NCBI GenBank assembly: GCA_041906145.1
Contig: JAYRJU010000001.1
Coordinates: 124,001-188,000, forward strand
Source of the DNA: SHVO01 sp041906145
GTDB taxonomy: Bacteria; Pseudomonadota; Alphaproteobacteria; Rhodospirillales; Rhodospirillaceae
DNA length: 64,000 nt
Direction: 5' to 3'
Below are positions 16,857-28,200 of the stretch, piece after piece. The first letter of the stretch is position 1; each line of letters begins with the position of its first letter. Position numbers and translations under genes: made by a program. The notes beneath the pieces were generated by a model. That model did no database searches. It saw only the letters and a list, made by a program, of their open reading frames with translations, and was not told where the DNA came from.

Positions 16857-19800
16857 TTAAGGGGCCAACCACTGCCGCAGACGTTCCAGCCACTTTTCAG
16901 CGTCGCTGGCCGCCGGGACCGGCGTCTGGTCTTCAAGACTGGCCAAAAGCGCCTCGGTCATGGGCGAGCGTGTGGGGGCGTGGCGCAACGTCTCCACGAG
17001 AACCGACTTAATCTCCGCCACGGTTTCGGTGGGCTTCGCACGCCGCGGGTAGCGGGGATGCGCCGGCAACGGTTGTTCGGCATTGCCGGTCGGCGGCAGG
17101 CCGTTCATGGCGGCGAGGACGAGGCTCGTTCTTTGCACCAGCGTCAGACCGCGCATTCGGTCCGGTTCAATCGGCGCCCCGATCACAAAATCCTGCTGAC
17201 CGAACGCGAGCGGGAATTCGAGACGCTGAGCGGCGGGTTCGGCAGGCAAACCGCCCGCGAACCGTACGGGGATGATCGGAAGGTCGAGTTCCAAGGCGAG
17301 ATCGATGAAAACCGAACTGAGATTGGCGACCGGCGTGCGGCAGCTCAGCGCCCGCGTGCCCTCGCTGTGGATCATCAGAGAGCACGGGCGGGTCTTAAGC
17401 GCGGTCCGGAAGTCGCGCATCAAGGCGAACAGCGACTGCGGGTCGCTGCGCTCGAAGAACAGGATCGGGTTCGGCACCTTGTTGGACGGATAGGCGGCCG
17501 CAAGTTCGATCAGTTGGCCGATCCAGCTTTGCCGGTGCTCGGCCTTGGCGATGGTCATCAGCGGCGCCTCCAGAAGCGCGCCTGCGACAAGGTTGAACAG
17601 AATCGATTCAACCCCGACTTGGTGATTGCAAAGATAAAGCGCGGGCCGCCCGCGCATCTTCATCACAGCGCCCGGATCAGGCAGCGTGACCCGGCGCAGG
17701 AAGCGGTCGACCAGGCCGAAGTAGAGATCGGCGATCGGCCAATTGTCGACGGTCGCGAGCTTCGCCCAATAGGCGCGCAGACCCGCAAGATCGAGTGTGG
17801 CGGCGCCGTCGCTTCGTACCTCGCAGCGCTCGGCGGTCTCGTTAATACGTAACGGATACCGCGTGAGCGGGAAGCGCGGCGAACGCGCGCCGTCGTTGAG
17901 GACTTCGATCTCGCGCGGATGGACCGCGAGTTGCGCGGCCACATGCTCTTTGACCGCAATCTTGCGTAGCTGATCGGGCTTGGGCGCGGAAAAGACGGTT
18001 TCAAGCGTGCCCGGCAGCCAGTCGGATTGCGCGACGTCGACGGCGGTGACGCAGGTTGCGCCGTCCTTCGCCGTCCCTAAACGCAGGCCGGGAACGAACG
18101 TGCGCTCACGCAGGAATTTCTGGCGCAGCTCCGGCGGCGCACTGCCGAGCGGCCCTTTCGGGAACAGCCGGTAGATCAGCTCGACGTCGGCCCACACCTT
18201 TTCGCCGACGATCAACTGCACGTGGATCAACGGAAGCCGCTCATCCTCGTTCGCGAAACCCATGAAGCGCGCTTCGCCGCGCACCAGCCCGTCTTTGGGC
18301 GGCGGCGCGTAGAAACTGAGGCGTCTTACGCGGCTGGGATAACCGACCTGATCGGCGCCGATCCTGGGCGACCATAGATCCAGGTGATCGTTGGGAATGC
18401 CGTGCGTCATCCCATCGAGCAACGCCTGGTTCAACGCTCCAAACGGCACGCCGGATATGGCGTCGAGCAGGTAGGACGCCCCGCGTGTGGACTCGCGGGC
18501 TTCGCGCAATATCCGGAACGCGCATCCGTGGAACAACACGCCCGAGCGATAGAGATCGAGCTCGCCGTCATGAACGATTTCACCGTCTTCCAACGGCGCG
18601 AGGGCGGCGGGCGGTTGCGGGAAGGCCTCGCCGAGGATGACATTCGCGTGGGCCATCGGCTCAAAGCGCGACAGCGCGGCAACGGGTGCGTCACGCCATA
18701 GCGAAAGATTCGCGTCTACCGCGCCCGCACCGTGAGCCGAAGCTTCCAGGCGCAACCGGCGCGGCCCCTGCGCGAAGGAAATCCACCCCTCCAGCGTCAC
18801 ATCGCGCATCTCGAGGACATGCTGCTGCTGGCTTACGTCCTGGGCGATACTCGCAAGGCGGTCGACCACGGACATCATCGGCAGGACAGGCACGGTGTAG
18901 GTCGGACAATGATCGCGGACCCATGCGTCGCGGTCCGGATCAAGCGTCTCCTCGATCATATTGGGCCGCGCGTCGCCGGGAACGATGCGCATGCTCATGG
19001 CGGTGGCGCCGTAGATCTTCTTGCCATCCACCCACAGCGACCCGTCGGCGACGACGTAAGCGCCCTTCTCGTCACGGCCAACCTCGACGATCTCCATCAA
19101 GGTGTTGACCACCTTATTGTCCGGGATCACCTGACCGCGATATTTCCAGACCACTGGACGCGCGGAGCCGATCGCCTCGAAGCGGGGATTGGCGATATCG
19201 GCATGAAGACCGGTTTCGATCATATAATACTGGAGCGTCTGCAGCATGGCTTCGAGACCCAGCGAACCGGGCTGCACGGGGTCATTGAAGAAGTGCGCCT
19301 TGAAGAACCACTGCGCATGCGAAATTTTTTTCGCCGCGCGCAAGCGGCCCAGTCCCTTCTTGCCCGCGTCGGGCCAATACGAGACGGAATCCACGATGCG
19401 CAATCGGTCGGCGCCGATGCGCGGCGCGCCGCGCGGAACGTCCGTCGCGATGGATCGGGGCGCGGGCGCGGCGAGCCAGTCGCGCTCGCCCTCTTCCGGC
19501 GGGAGGCCGACTTGGTTTTGCAAGGCCTCGCCGGGGAAATTGCCGAACACCGTATCGAGGGTGAAAATCTGTTTGTCGCTGGCGGCGCACTCGACCTTAA
19601 AGGCGACGATCGTCGTCGTACCTAGACGCGAGAGCGAGGTTAGGCGCGTGCGCGTCACTAGGGTCCCGATGTCGGGCGGCACCTCGGCGTGCACGATGCC
19701 GTTGCCGTCGAGGTTGCGGAAGAACAGGTCTTCCTTGGTATCGAGCGCGGTGCCGACATAGGACGCGAGCCAGCCGCACGGCTGCAGCACGGCCTCGAGC

Positions 19801-22800
19801 AACACGCAGTACGGCATGACCGCGTTGCCGTTCTCCTTGAAGTACCAGGCGTCCGGCGGCACGTCGTATTCGACCTCCGCCAGGCTGCCGACGGTCATGG
19901 CGCCGATCTCGCCCTCAAGGCGCGTGGTGCGGGTCATAAAGTGATACGGTTCGCCCGGCAGGCGCGGTACGCGGATATGGTTGTCGAAACGCTTATACAG
20001 CGGGCCGAAGGCGTCACTAGGGCGGCCGGTGCCGCAGGCGAGCATGGAATAGAGGCCGAATTCGATCCCGGGTGCGGAGGCGACTTTCTTCGGTTCGGGG
20101 CGCGCCATGAGTGCGGCGCGTTGTTCTTCCAGCGGCCAATCCGGCGTCAATCGGAGGCCAAGACGCGGGCAATGGAACGCCTGGAGCCCGTCGACCGTGC
20201 ACAGCACGTCCGCATAGATCGTCGGCACGGGGCCGGCGATGACTTCATCGACAAACACTTCGTAGGTTAGCTTGCGCGAGCTCGGGATCACCTGACCGCG
20301 GCAGCGGAGTTTATAGACCTCGTCCGGCACCGGTTCGAAGCGCCAGCCGTCGCTGCGGAGCGTGAGGCCAAGCCCCGTCATCAGGAAGGCCATCGCCTGC
20401 AAACAGCCCTCGAACATAAGGGTTCCCGGCATGCAGGGATCGTTCTTGAAGTGACCGGCGAAGAACCAGTCGTCCGGTTTGACATCCCATTCGGCGCGCA
20501 GATACCCGCGGCCCCATGGGCCGCCTTCCTGGTCCAGCTCGGCGACGCGCTGTATGAGCTGCATCTTGCCATTCTGGATACGCGGCGTACGCGTATGTGT
20601 GAAGGAACGGACAAAGTCCTCGCCGAAGCAGTCGACAATGCGCCCATCGGCGAAGGCGCGCACGGCGTCGTCGTCATAGGCGCGCGGCGGAGTACGAACG
20701 GCGGGCGCATCCCGGCGCGCTTCCGTATCCGGTGTATGCACACCTGTCTCCGCCGACCACAACACGCCTTCCGAGTCCGCGAGTTCCTCATTCGTGAAGA
20801 ACCCGGCCTGGCCGTTGCGCATGGTCATGCGCGGCCGTCCGTCGACGCGGCAATCATAGTGGAAGAAGAACATGCCCACGTCGCCGTGGCGCGCGTGGCT
20901 GTCGACATGGATGTCGTAACACAGCGTGTCGCCGACCTTTGGCAGGCCGCCGTGGTAGATCATCTCGCAGCCGAGCAGGCGGTAGATACGCTTGCCGCGA
21001 TTGAGCCAATCCGCGCCGAGCCACGAAATCAGCAAAAGGTCGGCCTGCCCCGCTTCGATGGCGATTCCCGCCGGGACGTGGCCCTGATGCAGATACCAGG
21101 AGTCCGCCGTCACATCGGTCTCGGTCCAGATCGTGCCGAGGCCCATGCTTCCCGCTTCACCCACGAGACCTGTGACGCGGTCCGCAAGCAGCAGCGGCGG
21201 TTCGGGCATGCGCACTTGGCGCACGTATTCATCCTGCACCTTGAAGGCCGGTCCGAGAACGTCGGAGATCCGCCCCGACGCCAATGTCTCCAGATCGCGC
21301 CGGCTAAACGCCGGGCCACGCGGCACGTCCACCGCCACAACCGGCGCGGCCGCCTTATCAGTTTTCGTGGGGATAGGGGGCGGCGCGAAGCCGCGCACCG
21401 CCCGACCGCCGCCGATTCCCGCCAGCATGCGGCTTTCCAGCGCGCGGTGCCGTTCCTCGAGGGCGATCATCTCGGCCATGACCGTCTTATGGGTCTCGGT
21501 CATGCGCGCATGCATCGCGGCGACGGCGCCGATCGCGCCCGCGCCAGGAAGATGAGGCGCCGCCGGTATCGCGGGGACGGTCTCCGGGGGTATCGCAAGG
21601 ACCGGCGCCAGCTGCGGCGCGGGCGCCATGATGTGCGGCGTGAACGCCGGCATCGCGGGCGCGGGATGCGCCGCGAAGGACAGCGCCGCGCCGGAAGCAT
21701 CGGCATTCGCTGGCGCAAGACGGCGGCGCAAGGCCGCGAGATCGACCGGCACCCCCGCCACCGCCAGCTCGGCGGCCGCGTACAGCGCCTGAAGCAACGC
21801 CGGGCGCGTCGGTGAATCAAGCGCGACCGCCAAATGCGGTCGGTCGCCAAGAATGGCGCGGATCGCTTGGGTGCATTGGCCGCGCGGCCCATGTTCGATG
21901 AAAACACGCACGCCGTCGTCCCAGGCGCAGCGGATGGTGCGCGGAAAATCGACCGTCGCGACCGCCTGACCGGTGAGCGCGTCGGCCACGGTATCGTCGC
22001 TGACGTCGTAGGCGCCGCCAAAAGCATTCGAATAGAAGCGCACACCCATCGGAGCCACGGTGGGGCGATGGTGCAGCTGGCGCCAGAGGCCCGCGAACGG
22101 CTCGACTTCCTGGCAATGCACCGCCAGCTCCATATCGAGCCGCACCGCGCGCGCCTCACCGATCCGCGCGACGACGCGCGCGCAGGCGCGCTCTTCGCCC
22201 GACAGGACCAGATCGTTCGGCCCGTTGATAATGGTGATATGCGCGGCGGGTTCCGCCGCGAGCGCGGCACGCACCTCATCGACGGGCGCCGACAGCCAGT
22301 AATTGACCCAATGCTCGCCCTCAATCCCGCGTGCACGCCAGGACTGATGCACGGCATCGGCGCGACCCGCCAGAATCTCGGTATAGATGCCGGAGCGGTC
22401 GATCTTCTCCAACATATCCTGCATGTCTTGCCAGGCGTCGAAGGCGAACATCGAATTGGTCTCGCCGGATGAGAGACCAATCGCCGCATCCGCTTTCAGA
22501 CCGAGCACGCCGCGCGTGAACCCGGCGTGGACCTGGCAAAGGAACGACGACCCGCACAGCAGTTCGAAATCGCGCGGCGGGACCGACGGGTCCTGGCGAT
22601 AAATCCAGCCCGCGAAATGATCGAGGTCGCGGCACTTGGAACGCACGTTCTCCACGAGCTCCGGCAGCGCGAGCACGAGTTCGCGTCCCATTCCGGAATA
22701 CGCAGCGGCAGCGCCGGTGAAGACGAAGCCGATCTCACCTGCGACCGGTTGGGCGCGGAAGAAGATTCCCTCCGGCGGCGGCGCTTGCGGCTCCGTGCGC

Positions 22801-25289
22801 CGGCGTTCGATGAACGCCCGCGCCTGCGTCAATTTTTCCGCCAGTCCCGCGGGGGGCGCGACGACCGCAAGCCGGCATACGCCTTTCGATTGCGTCCGGT
22901 CATCCGCGCGCAAGGCGTTCACGAGCCCCTCGGGATCGGGAGCGCCGTAAAGGAACAGCTGCGGAAGATCCATCGCGCCGAGCGCCGGTTGCGGCGCACG
23001 GCGCGCGGCTTCCGTGACACGGAACGCCACCGCTTGCCCGCCCAGCGCACTAACCTGCACATCCAGGTGGCGCGGCGCAGCCGCGGGCAATTGCGGCGCG
23101 GCCTCCGGCGTCACGCCGCGCGACACACACAAAATCGCGGCAAGCAATTCAATCAACCCGCTCGCGGCATGGATATGACCGAAGCGCGCCCGCACACGGC
23201 CGGCGAGATCAAGATGTTCCTGTCCGCCCAGGTCCGCGCGTTCGATCACCGCGTGCACGGTGTCCCCGTCCCGAACCGCGTCATCCAGGCGCTTCAGCAC
23301 CAGCGCGCAGGCGCCGTCGCCGGGCACGTTTTTGCCGGGGCCAAGCGCCGTCGCGGCGGCCCGGTGCACGGGCTCCATGCAAAGATCGGCGGCACCGACG
23401 AGAGCGGCATCGACCTCGCCGGCCTTCAGCGCATCAAGCGCGATCTCAACGGCGCGCAGACCCGAGATCTCCTCGCCCGCGAGAGTGAAGCTGCCCGCAC
23501 CGAAGCCGTGCTGGCGATTCAAGCGATTGGCCAGAATATTGGGCATGCAGCCGACCGCGCGCGCGGCATCGAGCCTCCCGTCCATCGCGTCCCGGCGTGG
23601 ACCAAGGTCCGTGCCCGGCGGGGTCATCTCGTCGAGCGCGAGACGCAAAACAGTGCGCGTGGCCTCGGCGTCGCATTGCATGCCGACCAGCGCACAGCTT
23701 GTCTCAGGCGGCACGTTACGCACCTGCCGCAAGGCTTCGTCGGCCACGCGCATCATGATCAACTGCTGGCCGAGCGCGCGCTCAAGGTCGCGCGGCGGGA
23801 ACGCAAGGCCCGTCACTGGAATGCGGATCTCATGCGCGGCTGACGGCGCGCTTTCCGCGCCGAACAAGCGCGCGGCGAAATCCTTCAGCCCTTGTCCATT
23901 GCCGATTTGCGCGCCCATCCCCACCACGGCGATCGCCGGTGATGGATTCGGCGCGGGGGCCGGCTGGAAGGACGCGCCCTTTTTCCACTCCTCGAGCAAG
24001 AGGTGCGCGTTGTTGCCGCCAAAGCCGAAACTGCTGATCGCCGCGCGCCGGGGACCGGAGGCGCGCCATGCCTCGGCCTTCTCAAGAACGCGGAAAGGCG
24101 TGCCGCCCAGCGCGCCGTTGAGCGGAAAAGCGTTCGGGGTCGGGGGCAGCATGCCCTCGCGCATCGTGCGGAGGATTTTAATGATGCTCGCCGCGCCCGA
24201 GGCCGTGATGAGATGGCCCATGTTGGCTTTCAGCGAGCCAATGGCGAGATCGCGGCAGCCGCCGTAAATCTGCGACATGCTCGCGATCTCGGTGGCGTCG
24301 CCGACCGTCGTGCCCGTCGCGTGGCATTCGACGAGCGAGATGTCTTCCGGCTTCAGGCCAGACTGCTTGAAGGCCGCGCTCATGGCGCGCACCTGTCCGT
24401 CCGTCGACGGCACAAGCATGCCGCTGCCGCGCCCGTCGTTGGACAAACCAACGCCGCGAATGACGCCGAGGATGTTGTCCCCCGCGCGCACCGCATCCTC
24501 GAGGCGTTTTAGGACCAGGAGCGCCGCGCCCTCTGACGGCACCAGCCCGTCGGCGTCGCGGTGGAACGGCCGGCTGCGGCCGCTCGGGCTCAAGGCATGC
24601 AAAGCCGTGAACCCCGCATGGATCAGCAAACCGTCAGCGCGGTTAACCGCACCGGCGAGCATCGTATCGGCGCGGCCGCTGTGCAGCCAATCGCAGGCGA
24701 GTTTAATGGCATAGAGCGAGGACGCGCAGGCCGCATCGAGCGTGTAGCCCCCCGCGCCCAGCCCGAGCGCATCGCACAGCAGATGCACCGGATAACCGGC
24801 GGCGAATCTGTTAAGGGGATTTTGCGTCCGCTTAGCGGCATCGGGCACCAGCACGCCGGCGGCGAAATCCACCAGCGACTGCGAGGGATAACCGAGATTG
24901 CCGACGATGGCGCCGATGCGCTGTGTTTGCCGCTTGGGTGCGATCCCGGCGCTGCGCAGCGCTTCGCGGCCCGTGTACAGCAGCCAGCGCACCAGGGGGT
25001 CGAGATCGGCGAGCAGCTTCGAATCGACGTCGAACTCGGTGGGGTCCCACAGCGCGCCAAAACCTTCCACCACACCGCCGGTGTCGGATACGCAGCCTTC
25101 AGCACCGGCGGCCATGGCGGCGGTTGTCTGGATCATGCGCGACTTATCCGCGCGCCAATGGCGCGCCGGCACCGGCTTGAGCGCGGAGGCGCCCGCGCTC
25201 ACCAATTGCCAGAGCGCGGCGGGATCATTGGCGTCGGGCAGAAGGCAGGATTGGCCGACGATCGCGATGGGGCTGAAGAGCGAGGCCAT
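16857..25289 (-). CDS. pfaC: PfaC/Pfa3-like multidomain lipid synthase with C-terminal acyltransferase
   Basis: This 2810-residue iterative synthase has, in order: KS (1-430; C188, H323, H359); chain-length-factor-like KS (about 450-800) with E607 at the cysteine position; AT (about 850-1160) with GLSSG, S940; an Ala/Pro linker and coiled coil (about 1230-1310); and four hotdog dehydratase domains in two pairs. The second of each pair is canonical (H1613 in GHFKNDP, H1999 in AHFFNDP) and the first of each is degenerate. Then come a PKS-type dehydratase (about 2110-2390; H2127, LFHGCAF), a short AcpS-like stretch (about 2415-2480; D2418, KE at 2448) and a PlsC-like acyltransferase (about 2540-2720; NHQVGVES, SEGTR). 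The AGPAT end is a hallmark of myxobacterial Pfa3. It starts 9 bp after pfaA. Confidence 0.9.
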   Translation of the reverse strand: MASLFSPIAIVGQSCLLPDANDPAALWQLVSAGASALKPVPARHWRADKSRMIQTTAAMAAGAEGCVSDTGGVVEGFGALWDPTEFDVDSKLLADLDPLVRWLLYTGREALRSAGIAPKRQTQRIGAIVGNLGYPSQSLVDFAAGVLVPDAAKRTQNPLNRFAAGYPVHLLCDALGLGAGGYTLDAACASSLYAIKLACDWLHSGRADTMLAGAVNRADGLLIHAGFTALHALSPSGRSRPFHRDADGLVPSEGAALLVLKRLEDAVRAGDNILGVIRGVGLSNDGRGSGMLVPSTDGQVRAMSAAFKQSGLKPEDISLVECHATGTTVGDATEIASMSQIYGGCRDLAIGSLKANMGHLITASGAASIIKILRTMREGMLPPTPNAFPLNGALGGTPFRVLEKAEAWRASGPRRAAISSFGFGGNNAHLLLEEWKKGASFQPAPAPNPSPAIAVVGMGAQIGNGQGLKDFAARLFGAESAPSAAHEIRIPVTGLAFPPRDLERALGQQLIMMRVADEALRQVRNVPPETSCALVGMQCDAEATRTVLRLALDEMTPPGTDLGPRRDAMDGRLDAARAVGCMPNILANRLNRQHGFGAGSFTLAGEEISGLRAVEIALDALKAGEVDAALVGAADLCMEPVHRAAATALGPGKNVPGDGACALVLKRLDDAVRDGDTVHAVIERADLGGQEHLDLAGRVRARFGHIHAASGLIELLAAILCVSRGVTPEAAPQLPAAAPRHLDVQVSALGGQAVAFRVTEAARRAPQPALGAMDLPQLFLYGAPDPEGLVNALRADDRTQSKGVCRLAVVAPPAGLAEKLTQARAFIERRRTEPQAPPPEGIFFRAQPVAGEIGFVFTGAAAAYSGMGRELVLALPELVENVRSKCRDLDHFAGWIYRQDPSVPPRDFELLCGSSFLCQVHAGFTRGVLGLKADAAIGLSSGETNSMFAFDAWQDMQDMLEKIDRSGIYTEILAGRADAVHQSWRARGIEGEHWVNYWLSAPVDEVRAALAAEPAAHITIINGPNDLVLSGEERACARVVARIGEARAVRLDMELAVHCQEVEPFAGLWRQLHHRPTVAPMGVRFYSNAFGGAYDVSDDTVADALTGQAVATVDFPRTIRCAWDDGVRVFIEHGPRGQCTQAIRAILGDRPHLAVALDSPTRPALLQALYAAAELAVAGVPVDLAALRRRLAPANADASGAALSFAAHPAPAMPAFTPHIMAPAPQLAPVLAIPPETVPAIPAAPHLPGAGAIGAVAAMHARMTETHKTVMAEMIALEERHRALESRMLAGIGGGRAVRGFAPPPIPTKTDKAAAPVVAVDVPRGPAFSRRDLETLASGRISDVLGPAFKVQDEYVRQVRMPEPPLLLADRVTGLVGEAGSMGLGTIWTETDVTADSWYLHQGHVPAGIAIEAGQADLLLISWLGADWLNRGKRIYRLLGCEMIYHGGLPKVGDTLCYDIHVDSHARHGDVGMFFFHYDCRVDGRPRMTMRNGQAGFFTNEELADSEGVLWSAETGVHTPDTEARRDAPAVRTPPRAYDDDAVRAFADGRIVDCFGEDFVRSFTHTRTPRIQNGKMQLIQRVAELDQEGGPWGRGYLRAEWDVKPDDWFFAGHFKNDPCMPGTLMFEGCLQAMAFLMTGLGLTLRSDGWRFEPVPDEVYKLRCRGQVIPSSRKLTYEVFVDEVIAGPVPTIYADVLCTVDGLQAFHCPRLGLRLTPDWPLEEQRAALMARPEPKKVASAPGIEFGLYSMLACGTGRPSDAFGPLYKRFDNHIRVPRLPGEPYHFMTRTTRLEGEIGAMTVGSLAEVEYDVPPDAWYFKENGNAVMPYCVLLEAVLQPCGWLASYVGTALDTKEDLFFRNLDGNGIVHAEVPPDIGTLVTRTRLTSLSRLGTTTIVAFKVECAASDKQIFTLDTVFGNFPGEALQNQVGLPPEEGERDWLAAPAPRSIATDVPRGAPRIGADRLRIVDSVSYWPDAGKKGLGRLRAAKKISHAQWFFKAHFFNDPVQPGSLGLEAMLQTLQYYMIETGLHADIANPRFEAIGSARPVVWKYRGQVIPDNKVVNTLMEIVEVGRDEKGAYVVADGSLWVDGKKIYGATAMSMRIVPGDARPNMIEETLDPDRDAWVRDHCPTYTVPVLPMMSVVDRLASIAQDVSQQQHVLEMRDVTLEGWISFAQGPRRLRLEASAHGAGAVDANLSLWRDAPVAALSRFEPMAHANVILGEAFPQPPAALAPLEDGEIVHDGELDLYRSGVLFHGCAFRILREARESTRGASYLLDAISGVPFGALNQALLDGMTHGIPNDHLDLWSPRIGADQVGYPSRVRRLSFYAPPPKDGLVRGEARFMGFANEDERLPLIHVQLIVGEKVWADVELIYRLFPKGPLGSAPPELRQKFLRERTFVPGLRLGTAKDGATCVTAVDVAQSDWLPGTLETVFSAPKPDQLRKIAVKEHVAAQLAVHPREIEVLNDGARSPRFPLTRYPLRINETAERCEVRSDGAATLDLAGLRAYWAKLATVDNWPIADLYFGLVDRFLRRVTLPDPGAVMKMRGRPALYLCNHQVGVESILFNLVAGALLEAPLMTIAKAEHRQSWIGQLIELAAAYPSNKVPNPILFFERSDPQSLFALMRDFRTALKTRPCSLMIHSEGTRALSCRTPVANLSSVFIDLALELDLPIIPVRFAGGLPAEPAAQRLEFPLAFGQQDFVIGAPIEPDRMRGLTLVQRTSLVLAAMNGLPPTGNAEQPLPAHPRYPRRAKPTETVAEIKSVLVETLRHAPTRSPMTEALLASLEDQTPVPAASDAEKWLERLRQWLAP

Positions 25290-25298
25290 GAAAGCGAA

Positions 25299-28200
25299 TC
25301 AGACCGCGCGTCCGCTCAGCACCACATCGACATGGGACTGCTGCGGATCGGCGTGTGTCAATTCGTTGACGAAAGCGGCCACGCCGTCATCGAGGGAAAT
25401 CAGGGGCACCCCGCGGCCTGCGAAGCGGTCCCGCAGCTCCGGCGTCACCATGCCGCCGTCCCACGGTCCCCAATTCAGCGAGCGCACCAAGCAACGCCCG
25501 CCGCGGCGCACGGCTTCCGCGCGCGCGACCTTGTTCAGGATGTCATTGGCGAGCGCGTAATCGGCCTGTCCGGCGTTGCCGTAACGGCCCGCGACCGAGG
25601 AGAATAAGCAGATCAGTTGCAGATCATCGCCGGCGGTCGCATCGAGTAGCGCGCGCAAGCCCAGAACTTTTGTCGCAAACACCTGATCGAACTGCTGGAG
25701 CGATTTCTCCTCGATCCGCTTGTCCGCCAGCGTGCCCGCGCCGTGCACGATTCCATCGATCCTGCCCCAGCGCTTGCGCGCCTCGCCGACGGCCTTTTGC
25801 GCGAAGGCCGCATCGCGGACGTCCCCGGCGATGTAAATCGCTTCGCTGCCCGCGGCTTCCAAGGCGGCAAGGCTCGCGCGCACTTCGCGGTTGGCGAGGA
25901 TCCGCTGCGAACGGCTCGCCAGCTCGCGCGGGGCGACTTGTTCGCCGCGTTTACGCGCATCGGTTAAGAGCGCGCCACGCAGATCGGCTTCCGTGACCGC
26001 TCCTTCCAATCCGGCCGGATCGGCCTCGAGGGGCGTGCGGCCCAGCAGCGCGACACGGATCGGCGCGACTTTCGCGAGACCGAGCAGACAGGCGGCCGTG
26101 ACGCCGCGCGCGCCGCCTGTGACGACCAGCACGGGTTTATTCTTCAAGAGGTCTGAATCGCGCGCACCGTTCAGCGGCAGATCGACTTCCTGCAGCGTCG
26201 TGCGCCGGCCGTCGGCGCGAAGACCGATCTCGTGCTCGGCGCCGCCGGAAATAAGCTCACCGATCAACCGGTCCGCCAATAAGTCCGCCGTATGATCGCC
26301 GCGTTCCAGGTCGATCGCCTTCACCGCGGCTTGCGGCCATTCCTGTCCGATTGTCTTGATCAGGCCGGGCAGTCCGGCGAACCAGGCGTTGCCATTGGAC
26401 GAACCCGACAGCCCGAAATCCCCGCCGCTGTCTTGTACGGTAATGAAAGCCCCGCCCTCGCTAGCGGCGCGCGGCGCGAAATCCTTGGCCGCGCCGAACA
26501 GGCGGCGCGCGGAGTCCAGTACATGGTCGGCGCCGCTGACCTCGCGCGGTCCCAGAACGACCACGCCGTCGGCGCCGGGCTGCACGCTGTCCGTCAAATC
26601 TACGCTGAGGCCGCGCTCACGCAGGCGCTTCACCAGCGCGCCGCCGAGGTCGCTGCCGTCATCGAGCACCACGATGGATTTGGCGTGCGTCAGTCCCGGG
26701 ATCGGCTGCGCAGCGATCGGCGCGACGACCTCACGCAGGCCGCGTCGGTCAAGACGCGCGCCGTTGCTCATGGACGTTACGGTTTTCGAGACTTTTTTTT
26801 CGAGGGTGGGCACGGCGCCCTGGTGTGCGGCCGCGGCCGGCGCACCGCCCAGATATTCCAGGATCGCGCCCAGCGTACGCATGGCGCCCAGCTTCTTGGT
26901 ATCGATCTGCGGCAGATCGGGGCGCTGCGCCGAGATCGCCGACAGTATCTCGACGCGCTTGATGGAGTCGATGCCAAGGTCCGCTTCAAGATCCATGTCG
27001 AGCGCGATGATGTCGCGCGGATAGCCTGTCTTTTCCGCGACGACATCCAGCATCAGACCCGACAGATCAGCGGGCATCTTCCCTTGGGCAGCAACGGGTG
27101 CATTTGTGCTGACGACTACGGGCGCCGCGGCGCCCAGATACTCAAGGATCGCGCCCAGCGTACGCATGGCGCCGAGCTTCTTGGTGTCGATCTGCGGCAG
27201 ATCCAGACGCTGCGCCGAGATCGCCGACAGGATTTCCACGCGCTTGATGGAATCGATGCCGAGATCGGCTTCAAGGTCCATGTCGAGCGCAATGATGTCG
27301 CGCGGATAACCTGTCTTCTCCGCGACTACGTCCAGCATGATGCCCGTCAAGTCCACCGGCTTTTGCGATTCCACGAGCGGCGCGCGCACGGGCCCGGGCG
27401 GCGGCGGCGCAACAATCACCGGCGAAGCTTGGACGGCAGGAGCGGCCATTGTCGGCCCAGCCACCGCAACCGGCACAGCCTGAACGACCGGCGCGGGCAC
27501 GTACGGAGCAGCAACGCCGGCGCCGCCCAAGAGCGCGTTCACCTGCGCGAAAGCCGCCTCGCTGGCCCGCAAATAGGCGGTATGGGTCTCAGCCATGGCC
27601 CGCTGCACATCGCTATGCGCCTTGGAGATTTGCTCCTGCATTTCGCGCAAGGCGGCCAGCGCCGCATCATGTTCAGAGGCAGACATGGGATCGGAACCGC
27701 TTTCAACAGGTTTGGAAGATTCGACGAAAGACACAGGTTTAGGAACGGTATTCGGGTTTGGACGCGGCAACGCCGGCGCGCCGCCCGGCGGCGGATAGGG
27801 CTTGCCGTAATTCGCCCCCGTGATAGGCACCGCCGCGGCGGACATTTTCACGGGCGCGGCGGCCGCGCCGTCATATCCGTGCCAGGCAAAGGCGAGATCG
27901 AGCGCAACGCCGCCGGCGGCGAGGCGCGCCATCGCGAGCCACAGCCCCGTCACCGCGTCCTTGCCCTTGGCACCCTTGGCGTCCATCGCGATGGCAGTAT
28001 GCGGTTTGTCGCCAAGAATGCGGCCGGTGAGTTCCGTCAGCGTCGCACCGGGGCCGACTTCGATGAAGGTGCGGATGCCGGCGTCATGCATCGCCGTCAC
28101 CAGCTGCGTGAAACGCACAGGGCGTTCGAGCTGGCCGCTGAGAAGCGCGCGCATCTCCTTGGGACTGGCGGGATAAGGCGCGGCGCTGCTGTTGGCGTAA

